From Sphaerulina vaccinii (Eukaryota; Ascomycota; Dothideomycetes; Mycosphaerellales; Mycosphaerellaceae): a stretch of DNA of 64,000 nt. The notes below the pieces were generated by a model, which ran no database searches, was not told the origin of the DNA, and worked only from the letters and a program-made list of their open reading frames with translations. The stretch spans positions 1,488,001 to 1,552,000 of the forward strand of contig JAKUDP010000013.1 in assembly GCA_022570795.1 (NCBI GenBank), in the 5' to 3' direction. Numbering within the stretch: position 1 is the first letter of the stretch; the number at the start of each line of letters is the position of its first letter. Below, in pieces: positions 29,633 through 40,404 of this stretch. Position numbers and translations under genes: made by a program.

Positions 29633-31207
29633 CTATGGCACACACTCCCAGGCACTCAACTCTGTATAGTTGCCCGGCCCAACATACTTATTCCTCAGAG
29701 GATACTTGCAATGTTTCCTCTGATACTCCACACCGCCATCAGTAGCATACTTTGTACCAGTCACAGTCACCGGAGCATCATCCTTCTCAACCCAGTCGAT
29801 GATCCTCTGGAGCACGTTCTTCTGCGCGCCTTCCTCTCCACCTGTCATCTGACCAATCTGCCAAGCTCCATCTCCACCAGTACAATGTCCCATACCTGAG
29901 ATTCTGAAGAAGCGATAGAAGCTATCCAGCTCGGCAGGCGAGAGACCCATTGTCGTAGAGACATGTTCGTAGTAGCGGGGTGAGTTGTCAGAGGAGATGA
30001 TGGCGTCCATTTGGCCGTGGTAGGTCATAATTTTGCCGCCTTTGTTCTTGAAGCCGCTCAAATCGCCTTTCCATGTCTCGATATTGAACGGGTTTAATGA
30101 GGCTGCGTATGCTGCCAACGTGGCATTGAGGATATTGGCATCCCAGTTTGGATCTTGCAGTATGGCATAGCGATACCAGTCGAGTGTATATGCGAATGGC
30201 TGACCAGTATAGTAAATACGCGATGCGAGGATTTCCGAGCCAGGTTGCATGCGAGGGTAGACTAGGGCTCCGTTCTCGCCATAGTAGGGTGCAAACACAC
30301 CTGTCACCGTATTGACTTGTGCTGCTGTAAGACATGTCGAAGTGTTTGTGGCATTCGAGGCGCATTGGAGAGCTACTGGCTTGTAGTTGCATAGACTTGG
30401 GTCCTCGATTATGCCATCTACTGCGCCGTCGAGACTGTCACACTGCTTCAGGATGTCTGCATGGACGACAGCCCACTTGGCTGGAGTCAAATATGTCTCT
30501 GATGTGTTGGAGCCTGTGATTGGAAGGAAATGTCCAGACCAGGAAGACAGATTATTAAACGCAAATGCAGGAGCGCCAGCGAGGATTCCATCAAAAAGTT
30601 CAGGATAGTCTTGCGCCATCTTGAAGCCCTGTCGGCCGCCGGTTGAGCAGCCGAAGTAGTAGCTCTTCGCCAGATCTCGCGAGTAGAAGGCTTTCGTCAG
30701 AGCTTTGCCGACGACTGTCTCGGCATGGAGAGCTCGCCAGGCAAAGTCTTCGACGACATCTGCATTCTGGTAGAAGGCATTGCCTTCCGTTCCGTTATGA
30801 CCATTATTACTGCCTACAGCAGCAAAGCTAAATTCAGTGCCATATGATACATCATCGTATGAGATGCACCCGTTCAGCCCTCCATTTCCTGTCGACAAGT
30901 AGCGCCCAGTCCAGTTCGTAGGCAGCCAGGCCTCTGCATAGATCCCAGATCTAGAGCTGGTCGAGACGTAGAAGGCTATCCTGCAGAGATCGACAGGTAC
31001 GACTTGAGTCTGGTTGCATGAAAGTCCAGTGGTGAGATTCGTTCCAGCGGAAACGTGCTCGGCGAAGTTGATCGTCACATTGGGGTACGAAAAGCTCGAT
31101 GCTATACTTGAGCAAGCTGACGCAGGGTCCTGATAGGTTTGCTGTGCACCTGTAAAGGATATGAGACCTAGTCCAGCAGCAATAGAACTTTTATACATCG
31201 AGCCCAT
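29633..31207 (-). CDS. secreted tannase/feruloyl esterase family enzyme
   Basis: 524 residues, single exon, ATG at 31207. A signal peptide (MGSMYKSSIAAGLGLISFTG) precedes the tannase/feruloyl-esterase domain. Cys187-Ser188 in FGCSTGGRQG is the nucleophile elbow. The catalytic Asp is in YHGQMDAIISSDN and the His-Cys in ISGMGHCTGGDG, so the family's Cys-Ser/His-Cys disulfide-linked triad is intact. NGGLNGCISYDD is a further conserved block. Many N-glycosylation sequons. The enzyme would act outside the cell on gallate or hydroxycinnamate esters of plant polymers; which of the two cannot be told. Divergent from the purine nucleoside permease-family gene across 1.2 kb. Confidence 0.92.
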   Translation of the reverse strand: MGSMYKSSIAAGLGLISFTGAQQTYQDPASACSSIASSFSYPNVTINFAEHVSAGTNLTTGLSCNQTQVVPVDLCRIAFYVSTSSRSGIYAEAWLPTNWTGRYLSTGNGGLNGCISYDDVSYGTEFSFAAVGSNNGHNGTEGNAFYQNADVVEDFAWRALHAETVVGKALTKAFYSRDLAKSYYFGCSTGGRQGFKMAQDYPELFDGILAGAPAFAFNNLSSWSGHFLPITGSNTSETYLTPAKWAVVHADILKQCDSLDGAVDGIIEDPSLCNYKPVALQCASNATNTSTCLTAAQVNTVTGVFAPYYGENGALVYPRMQPGSEILASRIYYTGQPFAYTLDWYRYAILQDPNWDANILNATLAAYAASLNPFNIETWKGDLSGFKNKGGKIMTYHGQMDAIISSDNSPRYYEHVSTTMGLSPAELDSFYRFFRISGMGHCTGGDGAWQIGQMTGGEEGAQKNVLQRIIDWVEKDDAPVTVTGTKYATDGGVEYQRKHCKYPLRNKYVGPGNYTELSAWECVP

Positions 31208-32403
31208 CGTGAAGTCCAGCCGGTGGAATAAAAGACGAACAACTCACCGTACGCGTACCCAAGCAGGATCTGGGGTCCCTTACATACCCAGTCCGGGCAG
31301 TACACCATCTTTCCCAATGTACTGTTAGCGTGTGCACTTCAATCTGGAGAACATTGTCCCCCACAGAGGTTTCTCCACAGGACCCATGCTGTGCTGACGC
31401 AGCTTGAGGACCATTGGAATAGCACGGCAGACGTGGCGGCACTGTTTTGTACGCACCGTAGGGTGAAAGAGTCCGAGTCTTGAGTGGAAGAGGTATGGTG
31501 TTGTTTCGAAGCGAATCAAGTGATGTCGAAAACCTCGGGCTGGGGAAAAGTCTCCCGAGAGACAACCCGGCAATTGATCCTGGCTGCACGTGTGCCATTT
31601 CATATGTACTTGTACATCTCGCTTCCATTGACCCTCATCGACAACTGAAGACCTTCGATCATAAGCGGTGATCTCCCGTGGCGGAGTAAAGGAGACCACG
31701 ACCTGTGCCCACATTCATGCCTGTCACCGAGACTTGTCGCTGTGCTGCTGCATTAGCAGTCAGAGTTTGAGTGCGATATCTGCCATTAATAAGTGCTCGA
31801 GATTGACAGCATCAGCCTGAATTCATCAAGAAGATACCGCAGACGATACATTGCTACCTCCAGACGACAGCTTTTGGCTGATTTCGCGCCGTCTCGAGAC
31901 TCCCATGGGCATTCAGTGACTGGCCGTTTCGCGCGTGGCCGGCCCTCTACCTTCGACGTCTCGTAGATGTCGGCCCTACATTACCACCCTTTTCGATAGC
32001 GGATCCCGCGACCCAATGCTGCGGAGAGTCGAGCGGAAATGTCAAGGTGAATGCTGTATGACAGCAAGCGGCCAGCAGAACGACTGGCATCTTGATACAG
32101 TGTTCTTGGCACCAGGCAACAAACTCAAAATCCTTCGACGACCATCGGACCGAAGAACTCGGTCATACTCAACCCTTTGCAGGACACGATAAGATACGGA
32201 AGTCGACCTTCACGTCGTCTGTCGATGATGTTCATTGACGTCGGTCACGATCAAACCGGTGGTCGCCGCAGTGCGTTTTCGCGATGATAGAAGAATCACG
32301 ATGGGCCGAGATAGGCACTGGATCATGGTGAGATATAATAGACGTACTGACTGTGCAAGGACTGTGGTCAGAGATCACGAGCATTTCTCCAACAGAGTAC
32401 ATC
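31208..32403. promoter_or_regulatory. 1.2-kb divergent intergenic region
   Basis: It separates the divergent tannase-family and purine nucleoside permease-family genes. The open frames at 31191-31714 on the minus strand overlap the esterase start and lack any motif. No specific operator was identified. Confidence 0.35.
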
Positions 32404-33609
32404 ATGTTGAGACTTCTACTATTTCCTCTGGCCGTACTTGCTGTGCACCCTGCACACTACAAGAACCAAACTTCTTCGCATGATGCGATCACCGAAACGA
32501 TCACTGTCAGCACAACTACCGCATCAGTGACGAGCTCCTGCGCCAGCCCGACGATGATGATGGCACCTTATGGCAGCCCAGTCAAGCCAAAGGTCCTCTT
32601 CATTGCCAACGAATTCGAGTTCGGCTATCTTGAAGGCTACAACTTCGCTACCCAATACACTGGCCCACTCTTCAATGCGACATTCGCTTGTACCGCTGAC
32701 GGAGAGACTTGTATGTTTGCTGGAGGTCAAGAACTTGTCTGTGCCGCCCAGATCACAGCCCTCCTTCTGATCCCTGGTCTCGACCTCACACAGACATACA
32801 TCTTCATCACAGGAACAGGTGGTGTCAATCCGAAGTATGGCACTACTGGAGGAGCAGCTATAGCCCGATTTAGCATACTGTGGGAGTGGGGTGGCATGTT
32901 TCTAGGCTCAGATCTGCCAGCCAACTTCTCCAACCAGTACTTCTTCAGCTATGGTCAAGACCAGCCCGACAAGTATCCATCGCTGGTCGGCACAGAGGTA
33001 TATGAACTGAATACAGCTCTGGTTGATCGCTTCTACGACTTATCACAAGGTCTGGAATTTGAAGAAGTCACCGCAAACCTGCAAACACTTCGAAGCACAT
33101 ACACATTCCCAGCCGCCCAAAAGGCACCCTTCCTCTCGAAATGCGACGTCGTCAGCTCTGGGATCTACTGGCACGGCGAGGTAGCAGGTCAGAACGTAGA
33201 ATACTACGCCAACTTGACCACAAGTGGGGCAGCCCGTCCTTGTAACACAAATGAAGATGACCAAGGTCGTTTCGTAGCACTCGTGAACGGTGCTTACTTT
33301 GGCCGGCTCGATTTCAGCCGAGTGGTCCTGATCAAGGCTTTCAGTAACTTTGATCGACCTCCACCACAACTTACGGCTTTCCAGAGCCGATATGGAGTCG
33401 GAGAGGGAGCCACAGGACCTGGATTGCATAACGCTTGGAATGTGATCAAGACTTCTGCGGCCGATGTTGCGGCAAACTGGGAGAGTGTATTTGAGGCCGG
33501 AATCGAGGCTCCAAATTATGTGGGGGACGCGAAGGGACAGCCAAGTGGAAAGACGCCGCCGTTCGTGAGGGATTCGAGCGCTGTTGCTGGGTCGCTGCAA
33601 GGCGCTTGA
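32404..33609 (+). CDS. purine nucleoside permease-family (NUP) protein
   Basis: Single exon, 401 residues from ATG 32404, which opens a hydrophobic signal peptide (MLRLLLFPLAVLAVHPA). A short Ser/Thr-rich stretch is followed by the NUP domain. Conserved blocks are KPKVLFIANEFE, GLDLTQTYIFITGTGGVNP, GTTGGAAIARFSILWEWGG, EVYELNTALVDRFY, ARPCNTNEDDQGRF and a distal GVGEGATGPGLHNAW. Characterised Candida members take up or bind purine nucleosides; the fold resembles nucleoside phosphorylases. The protein here is probably secreted or surface-bound. Divergent partner of the tannase-family gene. Confidence 0.88.
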   Translation: MLRLLLFPLAVLAVHPAHYKNQTSSHDAITETITVSTTTASVTSSCASPTMMMAPYGSPVKPKVLFIANEFEFGYLEGYNFATQYTGPLFNATFACTADGETCMFAGGQELVCAAQITALLLIPGLDLTQTYIFITGTGGVNPKYGTTGGAAIARFSILWEWGGMFLGSDLPANFSNQYFFSYGQDQPDKYPSLVGTEVYELNTALVDRFYDLSQGLEFEEVTANLQTLRSTYTFPAAQKAPFLSKCDVVSSGIYWHGEVAGQNVEYYANLTTSGAARPCNTNEDDQGRFVALVNGAYFGRLDFSRVVLIKAFSNFDRPPPQLTAFQSRYGVGEGATGPGLHNAWNVIKTSAADVAANWESVFEAGIEAPNYVGDAKGQPSGKTPPFVRDSSAVAGSLQGA

Positions 33610-33730
33610 GGCGGAGATGTAGGTTGTGTAAAATTCGCATAGTGACAGAATGAGCGACTCGTGACTCGTCAGAAGTTCCGGTATTCACAATGCCAATCTG
33701 TAACCACTTTCAAGACTTTCCTCGATCTCT

Positions 33731-34891
33731 CTAAACCTTCTCTTCAGAACTATTGTCCTGGCCTTTCGTCCTTTCCGCATGTGACTTCGCGTATGGACTG
33801 TCATCGCTAAGTTCATGGCCAATACCACTCATCAGATTCCCTCCAGAATGCGGCAAGTGATTTGGATCCACGCCCAAGAGCATATTCTTGTCTTTCGCAT
33901 CGGGGTTGTTCACTCGCCTGCGATGACTCATAGGTCCACCTGCTTCCATCGCAGAATCTAGCGTTCCAATGTTGAAACTGACAGCAACGCCATCTTCACC
34001 AGTAAGGTACAAGTACCAATAGACAGCTCCCACGAAGATACCACCACCAACCATGTTACCCAGCGCAGTCGGGATCATGCTTTTCCAGATATAGTAGCCC
34101 ACTCCAAAGTCAGCGCCTTCCCAGATCCCCAGTGGAATGAAGAACATATTCGCCACGACGTGATCTAATGCAAGTGCCACGAATGTAGCAGTCGGCCACC
34201 AAATCGCTATGATCTTGGACACCACTTCACGACTGCTAATCGAAATGAAGACCGCAAAGCAGACCAGCCAGTTCGCACCAATAGCCCGTAGGAAGATTTG
34301 ATGCCATTGCGGATTGTAGGCCTTCTGTGTGGCAAGTCGAACAGCTGCTTCTGTATACGCTGGAGACTCATCGAAGACGCCGCCATACCCAATGATTATG
34401 GCCATGAAGAAGAGCATACCAGCTAGATTGCCCAGATATGATACGACCCAGTTCTTGAGGACATCCCAGAGAGACACTCGGCGGTGGAGGAATGCTGTCC
34501 ACATGAACATTACATTGCTTGTGAAGAGGTCGGCGCCGCTGAGGACGATCATCACGAGGCCTAGTAGGAGCGTCAGTATGGTTTATCTCTCATGCACTTT
34601 CGACTTTGAGGGCGTCGTACCTATTGGAAAAAGCATGGCACCCAAGGTTCTTATGAGACCTGGTGCATTCTCTTGGTACCTGGTCTGGCTTAGTCTTGTT
34701 TGTTCCTGTCATTCTTCTGGTGGTCGTTACCATGGCGCCGCATTTGTGCTGACCAGAACTGCACATCCGAAGCCAAGCAGAGGCCCAGACATCAGACTGT
34801 TCACGAAGAGCTTGTCCAGCCTCATGTGAGCTTTCTTCGTGCCTATTCGGGACACCAACTCGATGGTTTGTTGAGGGGTGAAAGCGTCCAT
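33731..34891 (-). CDS. formate/nitrite transporter (FNT) family, likely nitrite carrier
   Basis: Integral membrane channel/carrier for small monovalent anions. Exons 34891-34731, 34679-34621 and 34560-33731 give 349 residues. The first junction recreates PWYQENAPGLIRTLG and the second FPIGLVMIVLSGADLFTSN, the conserved FNT signature. Further signatures are SYLGNLAGMLFF, GANWLVCFAVFISISS, DHVVANMFFIPLG and PTALGNMVGGGIF. Six membrane segments and a hydrophilic cytoplasmic tail of about 85 residues are visible. The start MDAFTPQQTIELVSRIG resembles fungal nitrite transporters of the NitA type. A consensus NirA site and two GATA sites upstream support nitrate/nitrite regulation. Confidence 0.9.
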
Positions 34892-35106
34892 GGTGACGTT
34901 TGTTTGCTGGACAGTGAGTCGAAACTTGACATGAGCTTGCAGCAGCTGTTGTTTCGTTTGAGCAGAAGTTCTTGGACAGCAAGAGCAGTAAAATTCCAAG
35001 ACAATCTTTCTTACTTTACGTCTATCGACCTACTTTCTTTTCGACATCAAGGATTCTAACGCTCCCGCATTTCTGACAACGCACGTCAATTAATGGGTTC
35101 CTTCCT

Positions 35107-35114
35107 CCACGGAG
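35107..35114 (-). promoter_or_regulatory. NirA/NIT4-type site (CTCCGTGG) upstream of the FNT gene
   Basis: The minus strand reads CTCCGTGG, an exact match to CTCCGHGG, the binding site of the nitrate-pathway activator NirA. It lies about 216 bp upstream of the FNT ATG and in the same orientation as the gene. Confidence 0.5.
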
Positions 35115-35249
35115 AAGGATAGCAATCTTCATACTTGCGTTAAGATCGGCATTGTGTGGTTGCCACATGGTTTGCGAAGGAGCAGTGACGTTGCAGGCTT
35201 GACGACACCTGTGGACCGGAGGCTCTGCGTGAGCTGTAGTTGAGACTGC

Positions 35250-35313
35250 CTTATCGCCAGCTAGTAAGGACATCCCGTATATAGAGAGTATGCGATCAGG
35301 TAAGCCTTATCTT
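35250..35313 (-). promoter_or_regulatory. two GATA-factor (AreA-type) sites upstream of the FNT gene
   Basis: CGATAA at 35250-35255 and AGATAA at 35308-35313 on the minus strand match HGATAR. They lie about 360-420 bp upstream of the FNT start. Such sites are common by chance; the nearby NirA match raises their interest. Confidence 0.35.
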
Positions 35314-35826
35314 CAGAGTATCCAGCCAGTCGGATGATTGTAGACTTATGAAAGTGTACGTTGCCATATAACCGCTTTTCCGGGCCATTGCTTGCGCGCA
35401 GGCACGTGAGATTCAGCAATGCTGTCCAGGAAACGACCAAGAGATCCCGAATGGTGTAGGAGTGGGCGCAGAAGCCCAACCATGGTCAAGAGACCTTCGA
35501 ATATATCGTGTCTTTCCCATTTCATTACTATCAATTATCATCCTTCCTTTCTTATCCTACTAGTACACACCCGGGTATCATGCATGCATGCTAAAAGCAC
35601 AAATATCGCGTTGTCGCAACGCTACACACCTTTCTTCTTGTTCATCTTTCGTGTATCCCATGCGTCGACTCATGCTGCGAGCCACTCTCATTATGCATTT
35701 TGTGGAGCGCTTGTACGCCATACAAGATGTGCAAGACCTCCATCAACAACACCAAGCAATTCTCATCTTTCTCTAGTATCTTACAAATAAATCGAATTTG
35801 GCAAACCGCTCAAAATTGGCACACGT
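35314..35826. other. intergenic stretch, 3' flank of sec2
   Basis: No gene supported. Short plus-strand frames at 35419-35790 have no motif and lack codon structure. Confidence 0.4.
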
Positions 35827-37809
35827 CTATTGCTTGCCAGCCTCCATTGCTTTGACTCGTGCCAGGACCGAATTCGAAGAGCCGTTGCGTGCATGTCGTG
35901 GCTTCTGCTCTACTTCTAAGGATGCCCTTGCTGGCGATGCGTCTCTGGGTGGCTGCAATGTGTTTGACTCAATCGCGGGTTCTGGTTCCTTCTCGTCAGG
36001 GATTGGAGTCTGTGAGGGCGGCGTGAACGGCTCTTCATTCGCGTCTTCGAAGGGGGTAGGCGGATGCTCGGACTCTTCGGCTCCATCGTGGGCTTGCGAG
36101 TCGACTGACACATGTCGTGCTACACCATTCGCTTGGGGCTTGTCCTCTGCTCTTTCTGGCTCCGAGACGGCTGTTGTAGATATCCTGACACTCGGAGTAG
36201 GATCTCCTTCGTCCGAGGCGTCGCTACTCCTCTTCCTTGGAGTAACATCCTTGACTTCGCCCTCTGGAATGTCCTCCAGACTTTGTCGCCCGCTCGCAAA
36301 GCCATGTGCAGAGCTTGGCGATGGGAGTCCGCTACGTTGCAGAGGCTGGAAGCATGGCACAACGCCGCCTCCAAGTCTCGACCAGAACATGCGCTCGCGT
36401 AGTCGAACACTCTCTTCCCACGCCGATTTCTGATCATCTTCGCCATCGCACTTCCAGTGGCCGTCTCGAACCATTCGCAGAAACCCAACGAAGTCACAAG
36501 TCGCTCGAAGTCGCGCTACGCAGAAGTCGCAGAGTGGCTTCGAAACACTGTCTTCCTCAGAAGTGCGGAAGCGATGTCTGCGCACATATTGCTCTTGTCG
36601 TTTGCTCTCTCCGCAAAGTGTGCAAGCAAAGTAATGCTTATTCTGTGGGTATGGTTCCACAGCTAAAGTCCCTGCTAGTAATGAAGCTAGAACTGTGCGT
36701 CTGCTCAAGAATGATAGCCCGGGTGCGAGATCGAGTCTAAGAGTAGGCTCGATATCCTCGGTAAGTACCCGCTTGTAGAACCTGCTTTCCTTCAATGGTG
36801 GCATGCTGGCACTTGCAGCAGAGTATGCTGAGGTCGGACTGGAGTTGCTGAAAGAGAACGACCCGGGCAGAATCGGCGATGATTGAACGGCGCTCGGAGT
36901 GTTATGGACTTGGCTGGCATTTGCTGCATTTGCTGGGCTGCTGTTGTTCCTCGAGTGCGCTCCCATACGACGTGCTAGGAGAAGCAGATCCTGGAAGTCC
37001 TCAAAAGCTTTCGTGTCGTTCCTCAATACAGGATTGATGAGCGTGGAGAAATGCAGTGGATGTTCCGGAGACATATCCGCCACGCTGTGCACGGAAGGCG
37101 ATAGTTGCAACGCGTCGAACATGGCATGCTGTGATGTGATCGGTGTCGAAGGCATGCTTGGGTCTCGCGTAGCTGGCTGGTCGCTCTCAAGCTTCTCCAT
37201 CGAGCCTTTTAGATCTGACAACTGCTCCTGCTGAGCAGCCATCAGAAGCTCGTACTCCTGCAATTGACTCCGCAGCTGCGCGTTCCTTTTCTCAACAGCC
37301 TCAGTGTCTCTCCGTGCTGCGGCCACCATTCCATTGGCCTCTTCGAAGAGTGCGGTCGTCAAGTTCTCCAATTCACTCTCCACCTGCTTCTTCACCTTCT
37401 CTGCTTCTATTCGTGCGGTCTTCTCCGTGTTCAGCTCTGTCCGCAATTTGATGATCATCCTATTCACATCGGCCTGCCTCACAAGCGTGCCACTGCTGAC
37501 CAGTAAAGCATGCTGCTGGTTTTCCTCCTCAAGCTGAGCCACTCTCTTCCGCGCCTGTTCTAGCTCATGCCGCGTCTGCTGGAGGGAGTCATCCAGATTC
37601 GTCTGATAGTTGATGGCGTTGACCAGCTTCGTGCTCAGCATGGCCACCTCGGCGCTCAGATCAGGCTTATACGCTGGGTCGTTGCTGACGTTGTTCGTCG
37701 TGCTTTCCGCGCTGGGCGTGCGATGGACTGGCGAAGGCGTCCGCGTATCCATGACTCCATCCTCTCGCATCGCCGACATGGGCGTCGGTGGGCTGGCGAC
37801 GGCGGCCAT
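35827..37809 (-). CDS. sec2: Sec2-type Rab guanine nucleotide exchange factor
   Basis: Activates the Sec4-type Rab GTPase on secretory vesicles for polarised exocytosis. The signature is a long coiled coil with the Sec2p core ENLTTALFEEANGMVAAARR, preceded by LEEENQQHALLVSSG and DVNRMIIKLRTELNTEK. A Ser-rich linker follows. A conserved C-terminal cysteine-containing block (HYFACTLCGESKRQEQYVRR, then PLCDFCVARLRATCDFVGF) and a disordered tail close the protein. The first in-frame ATG is at 37809 (MAAVASPPTP), giving 660 residues. However, the frame stays open upstream to about 38175 without an ATG, so an upstream exon may add N-terminal sequence. Confidence 0.85.
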   Translation of the reverse strand: MAAVASPPTPMSAMREDGVMDTRTPSPVHRTPSAESTTNNVSNDPAYKPDLSAEVAMLSTKLVNAINYQTNLDDSLQQTRHELEQARKRVAQLEEENQQHALLVSSGTLVRQADVNRMIIKLRTELNTEKTARIEAEKVKKQVESELENLTTALFEEANGMVAAARRDTEAVEKRNAQLRSQLQEYELLMAAQQEQLSDLKGSMEKLESDQPATRDPSMPSTPITSQHAMFDALQLSPSVHSVADMSPEHPLHFSTLINPVLRNDTKAFEDFQDLLLLARRMGAHSRNNSSPANAANASQVHNTPSAVQSSPILPGSFSFSNSSPTSAYSAASASMPPLKESRFYKRVLTEDIEPTLRLDLAPGLSFLSRRTVLASLLAGTLAVEPYPQNKHYFACTLCGESKRQEQYVRRHRFRTSEEDSVSKPLCDFCVARLRATCDFVGFLRMVRDGHWKCDGEDDQKSAWEESVRLRERMFWSRLGGGVVPCFQPLQRSGLPSPSSAHGFASGRQSLEDIPEGEVKDVTPRKRSSDASDEGDPTPSVRISTTAVSEPERAEDKPQANGVARHVSVDSQAHDGAEESEHPPTPFEDANEEPFTPPSQTPIPDEKEPEPAIESNTLQPPRDASPARASLEVEQKPRHARNGSSNSVLARVKAMEAGKQ

Positions 37810-38848
37810 CCTGGTATCGTGCAGGTCGGGAGTCGAAGCAGTCTTCGTCAGTCGAGTCGCGAAGCCAAAGCGGGATCGCAGTGATGGAGCTGATGGCTGC
37901 GGAGTAATGGTTCGCTGGGCAGTGGATCTCGTCAAGAAGCTCGCGGTCGTGCCATGGTGGCCACCAGAGGGGGCGGAGGAGAGCAAGAAGTCCAGATTGG
38001 CGGAGACCTTTTCTGTATATACCGACGAGAAATATGAGGCGAGGCGAAGCAGCCAAAGTTCGTGAATCGTGTCTCGCCACAGATCTCGGCCTCTCGTAGT
38101 CGCCGTGTGAGTTGGAGTCTGTGTCCGAGTGGTGGCTGAACAAGCGCAAGGGGAATAACTAGATCCGCTTTACCCACTTGCCCACGTGCTTGGGTTGGCC
38201 GAATGCGTCTTGCCGTGCTGGAGTTGGTTTCACACTCTGTTGGCAAATCTTCCGGCAGAGCACATCACTGAGTGACACACGTCGATGGAGATGAGGAGGA
38301 TATGGACGCCATGTTGTCGATATTTCTCGTGTTCGCGCCTCAAAAATAGGCCACGGAGAGTTTGGGCAAGCAACGTTGCCGCCACATCGTCAGACCACAT
38401 TTATCCTTGTCACGAGCGAAGAACATCATACATCTGCTACCATCAACCTCGCTGTCCACATGACCGCACGATATTCGAAACCGGAAGAACGGCTTGCAGA
38501 TATGCTCGCACTCTCCGACGTGCTGGGATGAGAAAATCATCTCGAGTTCGTGATTGCTCGCCAAGCATAGCAAGAACAATGGAAGGCGTCGTCAAATGAC
38601 GGCAACGGTGAGGCAGAATCTCATTTATGCTTGTTATTATGCTCATCTGCAACGTCTCGTCGTTCAGCTGACTGCAGCAACGGTGGAAGACTGACAGTGC
38701 ATGCTGACCGCGTCGAAGAGAGGCGAGACCACATTGGCGGTAGGTAGGTGGGTCACTTGGCGAGGAACGGATTTCTTCGCTTGGCCTATGCCTTTGAGCC
38801 TTTGAGAGCTGATGCACCAAAGATCAGAAATTGTTCTACTATAGCAGA
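37810..38848. promoter_or_regulatory. divergent intergenic region, sec2 and TatD genes
   Basis: The left 370 bp remain open in the sec2 frame and may be 5' exon or leader. No other gene is seen. Confidence 0.4.
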
Positions 38849-39837
38849 ATGGCCAACGCGTGGCGCTTCGCAGATGTGAGAACCTCTGCACCAACGTTGA
38901 TCTTCCACTGACAATTCTTCAGGTCGCTGTGACTCCAACGGCTGCAGAATTCAAAGGCATATACCGCAATAAGCAGCAGCACACACCAGACTTTGATGCC
39001 GTCCTTGATCGAGCAACAGCGTCTGGAGTTGAGCTTATAATGCTGACATGTATGTCACTTCGAGATGTAGACTTTCTCCACGAAATCTGCAGATCACGAC
39101 CCAAGATCTGCTCAATGACCATTGGCATACATCCTTACCACGCTCAAGAACCGTGGGACGAAGCACCGAACTATCTGGAAATGTTCAAGGGACGTGTTCG
39201 AGAACTGTTGGCTCTGGGCCCAGCGTATCCTCTCAAAGCCTTTGGAGAGCTCGGCCTTGACTTCGACAGAACTGAGAAGGCTTCGAGAGAAGCGCAGATC
39301 CAGACATTCAAGGCACAACTCGACATGATTCTGGAAGAGAAATGGGATCTGGCACTATTCCTTCATTGCAGAAATGCTGTGACAGACTTCATCGATACCA
39401 TAAAACCATACATTCCCAAGCTTCCTCGAGGTGGTCTGGTTCACTCTTTCGTCGGCACAACAGAGGAAATGCAACAGCTCGTCTCTCTTGGTCTCCACAT
39501 TAGCATCAATGGGTTCTCATTCCAGGACTCACAATCTATCGACATGGTCAAAGCACTTCCACTGGACTATCTGCAAATTGAGACAGATGCACCATGGGGA
39601 TACATCAACCCAAACGGTGAGCTGGCGAAGCAGTTTCCAATGCCCAAGGAGATTGTGACGCATCAGAGCAAGAAAAGAGACAAGTTTGAGATGGGCATGA
39701 TGGTCAAGGAAAGGAACGAGAGCTGTCTTATCGTACAAGTGGCTGCAATCGTGGCAGGATTGAAGGGCATTGAGATCGAAGAAGTGGTGGAAGCAGCTTA
39801 CCGGAATAGCGCGGAAATGTTTCGACTGGACGATTGA
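38849..39837 (+). CDS. TatD-family metal-dependent deoxyribonuclease
   Basis: Two exons: a 27-nt first exon (38849-38875, MANAWRFAD) and 38923-39837 give 313 residues. The TatD TIM-barrel core is complete: EFKGIYRNKQQHTPDFD, IGIHPYH, the metal-ligand Glu in FGELGLDFDR, His in FLHCRNAVTDF, His in GLVHSFVGTTEE and Asp in IETDAPWG. The N-terminal DIGxN motif of typical members is replaced by DVAVTPT. TatD nucleases are 3'-5' exonucleases linked to DNA fragmentation in cell death and to oxidative-damage repair; TATDN1 is the closest animal type. Confidence 0.88.
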
Positions 39838-40002
39838 GACTCCACCTATTGTGTCAATGGATTGGCATCTTTCTGATTCCGGTACAGCACGAATCGAAAC
39901 ACCCACACCGACAAGATGGGCCGTCACCTCTTCCCTCAGCAGGAAGCAGGAATCAATGTCTTCAGACCATTAAGACTACGTTCAACATTCGCTTGGCTGG
40001 CA

Positions 40003-40404
40003 TCATCTGCGCCCATGCTGTTGCTGAGCTCTTCGGCGTTCGTTCTGCGCGCCCAACCTCTTCTGGTAATCATCCCTCTTCTGCCGCTTGGTGCGAATGG
40101 TATCATCATAGTTCTTGATCCGTCCCTCAGCCTCGCGGATCTTGTTCTCCCAATGGACTTTGTCATCTCGACGCTTGTTACGCGCTACGTATCGAAGTTC
40201 ATTAGCTATAGTGCACTTGATGCAATCGAGACACCAAGTGGCAGCTCGCGTACCTGCGAGATTCTTCTCGTCTATCATCCGATTCTTCGCGTTTGTGTAT
40301 CTGCCAATATAATCTGCTTTCTTGGCCTTCCACTCTCCCTTCCTAAATTCGGCTTGGGAAATTTCGTGGCTGATGGCACTGATTGCTTGGGCGAGTTCGC
40401 TCAT
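40003..40404 (-). CDS. small basic coiled-coil protein, unrecognised
   Basis: 133 residues from ATG 40404 (MSELAQAISAISHEISQAE). It is highly charged, helical and strongly basic towards the C-terminus (KIREAEGRIKNYDDTIRTK then KRQKRDDYQKRL, ending in an Arg/Gln-rich tail). Two nearby cysteine pairs occur in the middle (ATWCLDCIKC). The frame is open upstream to 40512, but this ATG fits the change in composition best. No family recognised. A nuclear or nucleic-acid-associated location is a guess from charge. The opposite strand is also open over part of this span. Confidence 0.5.
   Translation of the reverse strand: MSELAQAISAISHEISQAEFRKGEWKAKKADYIGRYTNAKNRMIDEKNLAGTRAATWCLDCIKCTIANELRYVARNKRRDDKVHWENKIREAEGRIKNYDDTIRTKRQKRDDYQKRLGAQNERRRAQQQHGRR

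Noticed and set aside
31191..31714. Overlapping minus-strand frames next to the tannase-family gene start
   Set aside because: They overlap the esterase 5' end, lack motifs and look like chance frames in a promoter.
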